64,000 nt of DNA from an uncultured Clostridium sp. (GTDB taxonomy: Bacteria > Bacillota > Clostridia > TANB77 > CAG-508), in contig CAMTJT010000003.1 of NCBI GenBank assembly GCA_947073285.1, forward strand, positions 50,690-114,689. The letters run 5' to 3'. The stretch's first letter is position 1, and each line of letters starts with the position of its first letter. Under the pieces are notes generated by a model. The model saw only the letters and a list, made by a program, of their open reading frames with translations, did no database searches and was not told where the DNA came from. Position numbers and translations under genes: made by a program. Positions 9,640 to 20,000 of this stretch are shown one piece after another.

Positions 9640-11328
9640 TTACACTGACATTCTTAAATCTTTCAAATTAATTTGTATTTGTTCATTTCCATTAAAGCTA
9701 TTTACTTCTAAAGCCCCTACTACATCTATTTTATCTCCTATTTGGTATTTGTGTGCTAACTCTCCCATATTAAAACCAATAGCATCCACTATATAGTTAT
9801 CTTGGCTTAATTTTAGTTTTAGATGTTTTCCTTCTGATAGAGAACGAATTGCTTGTACTTTTAAATTATTTAATAAAAATATTGGCATTTTATTTGCCTC
9901 ACCATATGGCTCTAATAACTGCAAATCTTTTACCATATTTAAGTCTATTTGTTTTAACTCTACTGCTTTATCAATTTTTATAATTGGCATAATATCACTA
10001 ATATGACTATTTTGTGTATATTCTTCAAATTCTTTTTTAAAATCTTCAAAATTTTCTTTTTTTACTGTAATTCCTATTGCCATACTATGACCACCAAATT
10101 TTTCAATATAGGTACTACAATTCATTAATGCATCATGTAAATCAAACCCTGGTATACTTCTACCAGAACCTTTGCCTTCTTCTCCTTCAAAACAAATGAG
10201 AATACTTGGTTTAAAATAAATTTCTGTAACTTTAGATGAAACAATACCAATAACCCCATGATGCCAATCTTCTCTTCCTAGTACAATACAAGGTTTATTA
10301 TTTAACCCTTGTTTTTCTATTTGTTCTACTGCTTCATTAAATATTCTCTTTTCTTCTACTTGTCTATTTACATTATGCTCATTTAATTTAGCAGTAATTT
10401 CTCTTGCTTCTTGCATATTTTGTGTTAAAAATAGCTTTAAAGCTTCTTTTTCTTCTCCCATTCTGCCACAAGCATTTATTCTAGGTGCTATTCCAAAAGA
10501 TACTGATGTACCATCTATTTGACGATACCCAATAGAACTTACTAAAGTTTTTAGTCCTATATTTTTTGTCATGGCAACTAATTTTAATCCTAACTTAGCA
10601 ATTACTCTATTTTCATCTATTAATGGTACAATATCTGAAATAGTACCAACACAAACAATATCTAAATATTTTAAATATTCTTTTGCTTCTAACCCTAAAC
10701 TCATAGAAATAGCTTGGATTAGCTTAAATACTACACCTACTCCTGCTAATTGATTAAATGGATACTGGTTGTCTTTTCTTTTTGCATCAATTACTGCCAA
10801 ACATTTTGGCAATTCTTCTCCTGGCTCATGATGGTCTGTTACAATCACCTCTAAGCCAAGTTCCATAGCATATTCAATTTCTTTAAGACCTGAAATACCA
10901 CAATCCACAGTAATTATTAAGGTATACCCTTCTTTATAAATAGTTTGTATTGCATTGTGATTTAAACCATATCCTTCATTTAATCTATTTGGAATATAAT
11001 AACCTGCTTCTAAGCCTCTTTCTGATAAGAACTTTTTTAATACTGTGATACTAGTAATTCCATCTGCGTCATAATCTCCATATATCATTACTTTTTCATT
11101 TGTTTCTATTGCTTTTTTTATTCTATCTACAGCTTTTTGCATATCTGGCATAGAAAAAGGATTATGAAAATTATCTCTAGTTGGATTTAGAAATAGCTCT
11201 GTTTCTTCTGGGGTGGTAATCCCTCTATTTACTAAAATACTACTAAGCAAAAAACTTAAATTTTTTTCTTCTACTAATTTTTGTATTTGCTCTTCGTTTG
11301 TTTCACATACTTCCCATTTTTTGTTCAT
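9640..11328 (-). CDS. recJ: single-stranded-DNA-specific exonuclease RecJ
   Basis: 562 residues, the usual short RecJ length. The DHH-family motifs are present: GDYDADGITS at about residue 82, VTVDCGISG, VTDHHEPG, and later GGHSMAIG of the DHHA1 domain, then an OB-like C-terminal domain. RecJ degrades ssDNA 5' to 3' in recombination and mismatch repair. The next gene upstream (11376) is close but unrelated. Confidence 0.95.
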   Translation of the reverse strand: MNKKWEVCETNEEQIQKLVEEKNLSFLLSSILVNRGITTPEETELFLNPTRDNFHNPFSMPDMQKAVDRIKKAIETNEKVMIYGDYDADGITSITVLKKFLSERGLEAGYYIPNRLNEGYGLNHNAIQTIYKEGYTLIITVDCGISGLKEIEYAMELGLEVIVTDHHEPGEELPKCLAVIDAKRKDNQYPFNQLAGVGVVFKLIQAISMSLGLEAKEYLKYLDIVCVGTISDIVPLIDENRVIAKLGLKLVAMTKNIGLKTLVSSIGYRQIDGTSVSFGIAPRINACGRMGEEKEALKLFLTQNMQEAREITAKLNEHNVNRQVEEKRIFNEAVEQIEKQGLNNKPCIVLGREDWHHGVIGIVSSKVTEIYFKPSILICFEGEEGKGSGRSIPGFDLHDALMNCSTYIEKFGGHSMAIGITVKKENFEDFKKEFEEYTQNSHISDIMPIIKIDKAVELKQIDLNMVKDLQLLEPYGEANKMPIFLLNNLKVQAIRSLSEGKHLKLKLSQDNYIVDAIGFNMGELAHKYQIGDKIDVVGALEVNSFNGNEQIQINLKDLRMSV

Positions 11329-11375
11329 TTATTTCTCCTGTAATTTTACAATTTAGTTTACAAAGTTCTATCTAA

Positions 11376-12209
11376 CTAATTTTCTAAGGTGGTAATTTCT
11401 ATTACCCCTACACCACCATCTATTTTTATTTCCTCATTTCCTGAACCATAAATACCATTATCTGTACATTTCTTTCCATTTAGTGTCATTCTTCCAAGAC
11501 CTGATTGTGTTTTGATTGTATAATCTTTTTCAGAACGTAATAAATTTAAGCTAAGTCTTCCTACACCACTATCTATTTTACTGTTTCCTGTAAGGTCTGC
11601 TGAAATAACCATTTCTCCCACACCAGAATCTAAGTCTAGTTTTTCAAATTCGCAATCTTCAACAACTGTTCTTCCTGCTCCACCATTTATTTTAGTTTTT
11701 GATAAAACAGTTACATTATTGATTTGCATAGTTCCTACACCACAATCTAAATCTAATGTTTCTACTGTAAGATCTTGAATATGATTAGTTCCAACACCTG
11801 AATCTATTTCTAATTTTGTAAGTGTTTTTCCTTCTGGAATAGTTATGATAATTTCTGATGTAACATTTTCATTAAGCCATTTTTTATTACCTTCTTCTTT
11901 TACTGTTAAAGTTGTTCCTGATACTTTAGAAGTAAATTTACTTGGCAGGTTGCTACCTTCTACTTTTAACCTAGTACCTTTTTGAATGGTTAATTTAGAA
12001 ACTGCTGTTTCTACTTTAATGGTATCTACCTTGTTTTCATATATTTGAGAAAACTCTTTTGTAGTACTTTTATTAGTTCTTTGCTCACCTATCATAGTTA
12101 TTTCAGCAAATAGAGAAATACCAAAGATAACTCCACCTACTACATTAACAATAATAAATATAGCAAATATAATTGCTAATACTTTAATAACTTGTTGTCC
12201 TGTACTCAT
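11376..12209 (-). CDS. DUF4097-type beta-repeat membrane protein
   Basis: 277 residues: an N-terminal membrane segment (about residues 8-32) and then a repetitive beta-strand domain in which the pattern [LK]-[DN]-[SC]-G-[VA]-G recurs about eight times (IDSGVGTN, LDCGVGTM, LDSGVGEM, IDSGVGRL, IDGGVGVI). This is typical of DUF4097 proteins. It overlaps the LiaF-like gene by four bases (ATGA), so the two are coupled, probably in a cell-envelope stress module. Confidence 0.75.
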   Translation of the reverse strand: MSTGQQVIKVLAIIFAIFIIVNVVGGVIFGISLFAEITMIGEQRTNKSTTKEFSQIYENKVDTIKVETAVSKLTIQKGTRLKVEGSNLPSKFTSKVSGTTLTVKEEGNKKWLNENVTSEIIITIPEGKTLTKLEIDSGVGTNHIQDLTVETLDLDCGVGTMQINNVTVLSKTKINGGAGRTVVEDCEFEKLDLDSGVGEMVISADLTGNSKIDSGVGRLSLNLLRSEKDYTIKTQSGLGRMTLNGKKCTDNGIYGSGNEEIKIDGGVGVIEITTLEN

Positions 12210-12883
12210 TTAATATTAACACCTCCAAACATAGAAAATGCACTAACATATATAGTAGGTGCGTTTTCTGCACGATTATTTGCAATTTTATTTTCTACTC
12301 CCCCAAAAATTGGTGTGCTTTTTACTTTTACATTTACATTATTAGGAACTAAAATAGTAATTCCACCAAATATACTACTTGCATTGATTACTCTATCTTC
12401 ACTAATTATTGCTTTTTGCAAGTTTAGTGTAATTCCACCAAATACTGCATCTAAATTTGCACCTTTAAATTCTTCATTTGATTTGTCTATTTTCTGCTCT
12501 GCAAAAGTTGCTGCATAGCTTTCTAAGCCATTTTTATCTACTGATTTAATTTTTTTGTTAATAGAACTAGTTATTATTCCATTAAACATAATCCCAAGTC
12601 CTGTTCCTACTAATACAATTGGAACAATTAGTTTTAAAATCACATCAAAAGAAACTAATCCTTGTGCTGCTAGTAATAAGAAAATTCCTATTAATAGTCC
12701 AATAAAACTAGCCCATTTTCCAGTTTGCTTAAATAACCCTATAAAACATGGCACTATAATAAATAGTGTCCACCAACCTCTAAAAAATAAGTTGATGTCT
12801 GTAAGCCCTAATGCATTGGTTCCTAAGATAATACCTATTACTACAAGCACCAAGCCCCATAAAAAATTTGAAAATTTGTTCAT
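12206..12883 (-). CDS. LiaF-like membrane protein (cell-wall stress response family)
   Basis: About 225 residues. The first half has four hydrophobic segments; the second carries the repeated FGG motif (VFGGITLNL, IFGGITILVP, IFGGVENK, MFGGVNIK) of the C-terminal LiaF domain. LiaF proteins usually inhibit a LiaRS-type two-component system; no such system is in the window. The start at 12883 has GGAGG eight bases upstream; the in-frame ATG at 12898 lies over that site. Confidence 0.75.
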   Translation of the reverse strand: MNKFSNFLWGLVLVVIGIILGTNALGLTDINLFFRGWWTLFIIVPCFIGLFKQTGKWASFIGLLIGIFLLLAAQGLVSFDVILKLIVPIVLVGTGLGIMFNGIITSSINKKIKSVDKNGLESYAATFAEQKIDKSNEEFKGANLDAVFGGITLNLQKAIISEDRVINASSIFGGITILVPNNVNVKVKSTPIFGGVENKIANNRAENAPTIYVSAFSMFGGVNIK

Positions 12884-13094
12884 TTGTTTTTCCTCCATTT
12901 TTTAAGTTCTAGAAAATTTAATACTTAATCTAGAAACTACTTATGATTTGTATTATACTCGTTTTGATTTTAAAAATCAAGTTTTGAACTTTTAATCGAT
13001 TAACTAAAAATTATTGTCATACTACCTATATATCTTAATTAAACATACTGTTAGAACATCTTATTAATTTTACTTTTTTTAATAAGATTCCATA

Positions 13095-13230
13095 AGAAAG
13101 GTGTGCGCTAATGGAAGCAACGCTTCTAATGCACACTTGTGCAAGTTGCTTTGCAACTGCACAGCCTAAGGAAACCTAACCTTGTTGTATAGCAAAAATC
13201 TGCGATTTTTCCTATACAATAAAAAAATTA
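13095..13230. repeat. interspersed intergenic repeat, copy A
   Basis: A block with the words AGGTGTGCG, GAAGCAACGCTTC, CACACTTGTG, AAGTTGCTTTGCAACT and GGAAACCTAACCTTGTTGTATA, ending in a hairpin of GGAAAAATC-type arms. The same order, on the opposite strand, recurs at 30470-30612, and its end alone at 31844-31900. It fills most of the 370-base gap before rpmE. No coding potential. Confidence 0.85.
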
Positions 13231-13257
13231 GTGTAAAAACTTACACCAATCTCTTTT

Positions 13258-13458
13258 TTACGCAATTCCATATTTTTTCTTGAACTTATCTGCTCTACCA
13301 CCAGTTGTTTCTCTTTTTAAGTTACCTGTCCAGAATGGATGACATTTTGAGCAAACATCAACTTTCATGTCTGATTTTGTTGAGTTTGTTTTCATTACAT
13401 TTCCACAAGCACATGTAATTGTTGCTTCTGTATAATTTGGATGTATTCCTTCTTTCAT
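13258..13458 (-). CDS. rpmE: 50S ribosomal protein L31
   Basis: 66 residues starting MKEGIHPNY, with the zinc-binding pairs CACGN and [10 protein letters not shown] of the type that keeps all four cysteines. The length and C-terminus ([12 protein letters not shown]) are typical of zinc-containing L31. Confidence 0.97.
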   Translation of the reverse strand: MKEGIHPNYTEATITCACGNVMKTNSTKSDMKVDVCSKCHPFWTGNLKRETTGGRADKFKKKYGIA

Positions 13459-13548
13459 TTTGTATTCACCTCTTCTTTATTTTTTATTCATAACTACTGT
13501 TATTTATCATAACATAGTTTTTATTTTTTTTCAAGTATTTTGCTTGTA

Positions 13549-13710
13549 TTACTTTAATTTTTCATTATCTATTTGCCTTTGTACATATTCTGCTGATGCT
13601 CGTATTTCATCTTCCATAGATGCTTTATGTACTAATTTATTAACAATATTAAATAAGCAAGCTATAATTAAAACAAATAATAATACTTTTTTCCATATTT
13701 TAGCTATCAT
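13549..13710 (-). CDS. small membrane protein, 53 residues
   Basis: A short ORF starting at ATG 13710 after GGAGAAGCAA. The product begins MIAKIWKKVLLFVLIIACLF, one N-terminal membrane segment, followed by a charged helix ending QRQIDNEKLK. The ribosome site and the typical membrane-anchor pattern support a real gene. It lies upstream of rpmE on the same strand. Function unknown. Confidence 0.6.
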   Translation of the reverse strand: MIAKIWKKVLLFVLIIACLFNIVNKLVHKASMEDEIRASAEYVQRQIDNEKLK

Positions 13711-13991
13711 TTGCTTCTCCTTTTTTGTTAAACTTAAGTCTTATTTTCTAGTTCTTATTTTATTATACTATACTTTTTCGAAAAGTCAATGTTGATTTAT
13801 TACAAAAACTAATAAAATGCACTTTTTCTTACTCTTGCATTTACTTTTTCACAATTGCACTTACTTTGTAAATTAACCACCAAAACTAATAACAATAATT
13901 TTTTTACAATTTTTCAAAAAATAACATTTATATTTTTCAAATTTTTTAGCACACTATTAATAGAAAACTTTTCATTGGAGGATTTTTAATT

Positions 13992-14639
13992 ATGTCAAAA
14001 TATGGTAAATGGATTTTATTAATGATTGCTCTTATTGCAATAATTGCTTTAATTGCTTATTTCTTTTTTACAAAAAATACTTCTCCTAATACACCATCTT
14101 CTGGTGCAGAGCGTATTAGTACTCAAATAAATACTCCTAATATTTCTAATATTACAGAACCTTCTAAAACTCAAGAAATTACTGAAACAGAAATTGCAAG
14201 TTTTTCTACAAAAATTCTTGTAGAAGATGATAATCGAGATAATAATTTGGAACTCACTGCTTCTAAAATTAATAATCATATTGTAAAAGATGGTGAAGAA
14301 TTTTCTTTTAATAAAGTAGTAGGAAATCCTACACCTGAAAAAGGTTATGAAAAGGCTGGTATTTTTGTGAATGGTAAAAAAGAAAAAGGTTATGGTGGTG
14401 GTAATTGCCAAATTAGTACTACTCTTTATGATGCTGTTTTAAAAGTAGACGGCTTAAAAGTAACAGAAAGGCATGAGCATGGTAAAGAAGTTGGCTATGT
14501 TAAACAAGGCGATGATGCTACTGTTGTTTATGATGAGCTTGATTTAAAATTTAAGAACAATGCAGGATTTGATATCAAAATTTATAGTGATGTTACAGAA
14601 GAAAAGGTAACTGTAAAGATTGTAAAACTAAGTACTTAA
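13992..14639 (+). CDS. VanW-family membrane-anchored protein
   Basis: 215 residues: N-terminal membrane anchor (about residues 5-27), a Thr/Ser/Asn-rich linker and a VanW domain with FSFNKVVG, GIFVNGKKEKGYGGGNCQISTTLYDAVL and ERHEHG. VanW proteins occur in vancomycin clusters but are widespread in Firmicutes without them; their biochemical role is unclear. A GGAGG site precedes the ATG. The neighbouring D,D-carboxypeptidase suggests a cell-wall role. Confidence 0.85.
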   Translation: MSKYGKWILLMIALIAIIALIAYFFFTKNTSPNTPSSGAERISTQINTPNISNITEPSKTQEITETEIASFSTKILVEDDNRDNNLELTASKINNHIVKDGEEFSFNKVVGNPTPEKGYEKAGIFVNGKKEKGYGGGNCQISTTLYDAVLKVDGLKVTERHEHGKEVGYVKQGDDATVVYDELDLKFKNNAGFDIKIYSDVTEEKVTVKIVKLST

Positions 14640-14770
14640 TTTTTTTATGAATACCTAACAACATTTGTCTTTGAAAGTTTCTTAAATAATCTTTCTTTAC
14701 TTTCCATATGTTTACGCATAAAAAGTTCTTTATAAAATATACTTTAAGTAAAAACATATTGGAGGTTACT

Positions 14771-16012
14771 ATGTTTACAAATAAAAACTTTCTTCAAAAA
14801 ATAATAATTCTATTTTTTGTAATATTTTTTACTTTTTCTCGTTTTATTTTAGCATCTGATACTGCTTATGTATGGTCTAGTGAAAATAAGCCCTTAAATA
14901 ATACACAATCTACTCTTCCTACTTCTGCTTCTACCGCTGATTTAAAATTAGACTGTGGCTCAGCTGTTCTCATTGAACAACATTCTGGTCAAGTTTTATA
15001 TGAACAAAATATGCATGAAAAACTAAGACCCGCAAGTGTTACAAAGATTATGACTGTTTTGTTAATTATGGAAGCTATTGATTCTGGCAAAATTTCTTAT
15101 ACAGATAAAATTCCATGCTCTGAAAATGCTTCTTCTATGGGTGGTTCTCAAATTTGGCTAGACCCTCGTGAAGAACTTAGTGTTGATGAAATGCTAAAAG
15201 CTATTTGTGTTGTTTCTGCTAATGATTGTACTGTAGCTATGGCTGAATATTTAGAAGGCTCCCAAGAGGCTTTTGTAGCAAAAATGAATGAAAAAGCAAA
15301 AAGCTTAGGTATGAATGATACTACTTTTAAAAATTGTCATGGAATTGATGAAGATGGTCATGAAACATCTAGTTATGATATTAGCTTAATGTCAAGAGAA
15401 TTACTTAATAAGCATCCTACTATTAAAAAATATACTACTATTTGGATGGATAGTTTAAGAGATGGTAAATCTAGTTTAGTAAATACTAATAAATTAATTC
15501 GTAACTATAAAGGTGCTACTGGCTTAAAAACAGGTTCTACTTCCCTTGCTTTATATAATTTATCTGCTAGTGCAACTCGTGATGACCTCTCTTTAATTGC
15601 AGTGATTATGAAAGCTCCTAATACTAAAACTCGTTTTGCAGAAGCAGAAAAATTACTTGATTATGGTTTTAATAATTTTGAATATAAAAAATTAGCTGTT
15701 AAAAATGATATTATCAAACAAGTTGGTATTAATAAAGGAATAGAACATAGTGTTAATGCTATTTTAGAAACAGATAGTGGTATTTTGATAGAGAAAGGGC
15801 AAGATAAAAATATTGAACAACAACTTGAAATTCCTGATACCATTTCTGCACCTATTGAACAAGGAGAAGTTTTAGGCACAATTGTTTATCGCTTAAATGG
15901 TGAAGAAATTGGAAATGTAAATATTATTGCAGAAAAGTCTGTTAAAAGAAATTCCGCTTTTCATATGATTGAATATGTTTATACAAAATGGTTTTCATTA
16001 CTTAGAACTTAA
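14771..16012 (+). CDS. D-alanyl-D-alanine carboxypeptidase (S11 family, DacF-like)
   Basis: Penicillin-binding protein that trims the terminal D-Ala of peptidoglycan stem peptides. All three active-site motifs are seen: SVTK (in RPASVTKIMT), SAN (in VVSANDC) and KTG (in GLKTGST). An N-terminal signal peptide ends near residue 30 and a C-terminal beta domain follows. The start at 14771 has TTGGAGG five bases upstream; the in-frame ATG at 14708 has none. Likely in the spore or vegetative envelope. Confidence 0.92.
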   Translation: MFTNKNFLQKIIILFFVIFFTFSRFILASDTAYVWSSENKPLNNTQSTLPTSASTADLKLDCGSAVLIEQHSGQVLYEQNMHEKLRPASVTKIMTVLLIMEAIDSGKISYTDKIPCSENASSMGGSQIWLDPREELSVDEMLKAICVVSANDCTVAMAEYLEGSQEAFVAKMNEKAKSLGMNDTTFKNCHGIDEDGHETSSYDISLMSRELLNKHPTIKKYTTIWMDSLRDGKSSLVNTNKLIRNYKGATGLKTGSTSLALYNLSASATRDDLSLIAVIMKAPNTKTRFAEAEKLLDYGFNNFEYKKLAVKNDIIKQVGINKGIEHSVNAILETDSGILIEKGQDKNIEQQLEIPDTISAPIEQGEVLGTIVYRLNGEEIGNVNIIAEKSVKRNSAFHMIEYVYTKWFSLLRT

Positions 16013-16101
16013 AATTATTATAATGATAGTATAATTATCAGTATTTTTAGAGATTCTATAACTATCCCCCAGTAGCCTAAGGGATTACTCTAAAGTTATG
16101 C

Positions 16102-16137
16102 AAAAAAATTCTAGTGATTTCTCACTAGAATTTTTTA
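16102..16137. terminator. bidirectional terminator between convergent genes
   Basis: AAATTCTAGTGA / TCACTAGAATTT stem with A-rich and T-rich flanks on both sides, between the carboxypeptidase (+) and the cohesin protein (-). Confidence 0.85.
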
Positions 16138-16147
16138 TATTACACTT

Positions 16148-16900
16148 TTATTTTAATTTTAATATTCTCATTCTTACAAAGAATACTGCTGCTCCAATAA
16201 TAGCTACAACTCCTCCTACTATAAAAACAGTATTATATGAACCTGTTTGTGGTAATCTTCCACTTGCATTTCCATCTACTTGATTTGAAACTACATTTAG
16301 TTTTCCCTCATTATTAGTATTTGGTTTTTGATTATTGTTAACTGTATTATCAATTGTATTATTAACTGTATTGTTGTCATCTGGCTTACCTGGTTTTGGA
16401 TCATCTTCTCCTGGAGTTGGTTTTGGATTTGTTGTTCCATTTTGTACTGTAAGCTCTTTATAAGCTCTTGTTATTTCAATATCGCCAGATCCACCTGAAG
16501 CAGTTATATTTTTTAAAGTTACTACTAAGTTTTGTTTTGCATTTTCGTTTACTTTGAAAGTAATCTTTAAAACAGTTTCTGTTCCAGTAACATTACTATT
16601 TTTATCTATAATTAATTTTCCATTGCTTTCATTATAGTTTGGTGATGACCAACCATTTTGAGCTTCTGTTTTTACTAATGTTAAACTTTCTTTATCATAT
16701 TCTAAAGTTGCCATTAATGCTGCAACTCCTTTTTGTGTAGTTAAACCTGATAGCACTACATCTATAGTAAACTCTTCTTTTTTAGCATACTCATTTTTGC
16801 TAGTTTGTAAGCTTACACTTGGATCTGCTGCATATACAGTTCCCATAATACTTACTAGTATTAACAATATTAAACTTAATCCTACTATTATTTTTTTCAT
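16148..16900 (-). CDS. cell-wall anchored cohesin-domain protein (LPxTG)
   Basis: 250 residues: signal peptide (cleavage near VYAAD), one cohesin-like beta-sandwich (about residues 27-152, with EYDKESLTLVK and LKITFKVNE), a Pro/Asn/Thr-rich linker and a sortase signal LPQTG at about 216 followed by a membrane segment and a basic tail. Cohesins bind dockerins. The adjacent 1,274-residue protein and the protein at 52863 carry C-terminal dockerins, so this may be their surface receptor. Pairing is inferred, not shown. Confidence 0.85.
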   Translation of the reverse strand: MKKIIVGLSLILLILVSIMGTVYAADPSVSLQTSKNEYAKKEEFTIDVVLSGLTTQKGVAALMATLEYDKESLTLVKTEAQNGWSSPNYNESNGKLIIDKNSNVTGTETVLKITFKVNENAKQNLVVTLKNITASGGSGDIEITRAYKELTVQNGTTNPKPTPGEDDPKPGKPDDNNTVNNTIDNTVNNNQKPNTNNEGKLNVVSNQVDGNASGRLPQTGSYNTVFIVGGVVAIIGAAVFFVRMRILKLK

Positions 16901-17001
16901 AGTATCTCCTTTTTTATTTTATTACAATAGCAAAACTATACAGTTTTACTATTGTAATTATTTTATTTCTTTTGTTTTTAGTGTATCCTCTAAATGTTTT
17001 T

Positions 17002-20000
17002 TTATTCAAGTCCAATTAAAATTAATTTTAATGATGCAACATCATTGATTGATACTTTTCCATTTAAGTCGATATCTGCTGCTTTTTCATAAACACCTGT
17101 TAATAATTCTTTTCCAATAAGATGTATTTTGATTAAAGCTAAATCATTAAGTGTTATAGTTCCATTTCCATCTACATCGCCTTTTACAATAAATGTATAT
17201 TCTAAGGTTGTTCCTACTTTTAATGTAGTTCCTGTTCCAATTACACTTTCATCTGTTAAAATATTTCCATTTTTATCTGTAAATACTAGTTCTCCATGTG
17301 ATGTTACATTTTGTTTAAATGTTGCAACTGTAGTATCTGCATTTACTTTTGAAATAGTATTTGTTTCATTATCAATAGTATAAACATCTGAAGTAATTCC
17401 ATCTTCTTCTGGTATTGGTACTACTACTTTTACTTTTAATTGTGCATCTTTAGATGCGATATCTGCATCGCCATCAGCTGCTGCAACTGCTTTAATTTTG
17501 AATACTGTTTCTATATCATTTTGTATTGTTTCTTTTACTTTTAATTTTATTGTTCCAATAGTTCCTTCTTTTATGCCTTCATTATTGGTTCCTGAACCAG
17601 TTGTTATGAATTTAAGGTTATCTAGATTTTCTTTTGTTTCATCCCAACCATTTGCTGGTGTTAATATTTTTCCATTTTCTAAAACAACTTCTAAAACATT
17701 TTGGTCATATTCTAATTGACCTTCAATAGCATATAAACCTTTTTGCATATTTTTAAAGTTTCCAATAGCTACATTTACACTAAATTCGTCTCCTGGTTTT
17801 AAGTCTTGTAAATTTAAGCTTGTATCTTGTGCAGTTACTGTTGTATCAAAACTTCTAACTACTACATTACATTCATCACTTTGTGTTTCTTCACTTGATG
17901 TTTCTAAAGTTGTTGTAACTTTTAGCATATATCTTCCTGTATCTTCTACTTTAAGATTTTCAATTTCTAATACTTTATTTGTTTTTCCTTCTAATTTCAC
18001 ACCATCTTTATACCATTGATAAGTTTGAATACCTTGTGTTTGTTCTACTGTTGGTGTTATAGTTAGTTTTTCATTAATTGTTGTTGTAATTTGTGTTTGG
18101 TTCATTGTAATTTTAGCTGGAGTAGCTTTTAAAATAACTACTGTTTCTCCTTTTTCTTCTTCAGCTTGTGCTACTTCTTTTGCAATATAAGTAGCATCTA
18201 CAATTACATTTCCATCTTTAATATCATCATAATTTACAGTAATTTCCATACTATCTTTATCAGTAATTTCTATAGTTTTTCCACATACTGTAATAGTTTC
18301 TATTTGATATCCTTCATTTGGAATAATTCTAAATGTTTTGCTTTCATTTTCATTAACATCTAAAATATCTCCTGCTGCTTTTAACGCATTATTATCTGCT
18401 TCATTTACAGCAACTATTTTACCATTTGCTACACTTGATAATACTAATTGTTTTGTTTTATTTGCTTTTTCTGCTTCTGTCATATTAACTGCTGCAATAG
18501 CAAATGGGCTAAATGCATCACAAGTAATAATTAAACCATATTGTGTTACAACACAAGGAATTTCTTCAACTTCTATTACATTTCCTTTAGCATCTTTCTT
18601 AAAGTGATATGCTTTAAAAGTAACTCCTGCATCTTCTGGTCCATAACCTGCTGGGAAACCTAAAGATAATCTTAATCTGTGTCCTGTTTGTACTACATAT
18701 TTTTTACATGCATTTAATGATATATTATAGGTTTCACTTTTTAAAATTTCTTGATTTGTTTGTTGTAATTTGTTTTCCATTAAGTTATTCATATCTTCTT
18801 TTTCATCTATTGTTGTTTTTGTTGTTACTAAAGCGATTCTATTTTTTAATTCATCTGCAACTGATTCTCCATCTTCTGTTTTCCATCCAGTTAATGAAAG
18901 GTCTTCATCTGCCATTAAAGTTGGTCTTGCAAATAAATTCCAATTTCTATATTTGTTCATACTGAAAGCACATGCAATTTGGTTTGTAGCTCCATACATA
19001 ATTTCCATTGGTTCTTTACCACTATTTTTACCAACAAGTCCTGTTGGATAAATTATATAGCCTGCTCCATCATCTGCAAACATTTTACTTGGTGTAAAGT
19101 CAAATGTGATTGTACGTTTTCCATCAAAACTAAAGTTTTCTACTTTAGCACTCTCAGCACCTGTTGGTCCTGAAGATTCAAATTTATATCCTACTTCTTC
19201 TCCTTCTACTGGTATTAAATCATCATCATAAACGATTGTTACATGATAGGTTCTACCTACTGAAAGATCTGCTGTTGGTGCTGGGTTTTGTGTTTTAATA
19301 TATGGTTTTGCTCTATAAGTTCCACTTGGATTATATAATTTTCCTGTTTGTGCTATTATATCATCTTCTGTTCCTTGGAAACTTAAATAGGTAGGATCGT
19401 TTGCATAATCTCCTGGTGCTAAGTTGGTTACTGCAAATTCCATATATTCTCCATTTGGTACAGTAAGGTAAATATAATCTCCTCTATCTTGAAATCCTCC
19501 TGCATATACATCATCAAGGAAATATCCCCATTTTCCTTCTAACCAAACTTCATCACCTGGTCTATATTCATGATATTTTGCAAGTATATAATATCCTTGT
19601 TCTATTGCTTTTCTATACCCCATATTATTATAGCTTATAAAATAGTCTCCTGCTTTATATTCATCAGTTTCATTACCTTCTTGTTTATATTTTACAACTA
19701 ATCCATTTACTTCTGTAACTGAACTAATTCCCATTTCTTCTTCTTCTAATTCTGGATATTCAAATACGTAATCACCAGCTGCTTCTACTTTTTCTACTGC
19801 TGTATGTTCTTTTGCCATCATCATTTTTCCTACTAGTAAATATCTTGTATTTTCAAATCCTTGAACAATGTCCCATCCTGGTTCTCTATCTGTATAGTCT
19901 TCTCCTGGTACTTTTACTTTACGAGTATATGGATCATCCATGGTAGTATCTACTGCATACCATTTCTTATCAGCTGTTCTTGCAGTTGTATCTGTTAATG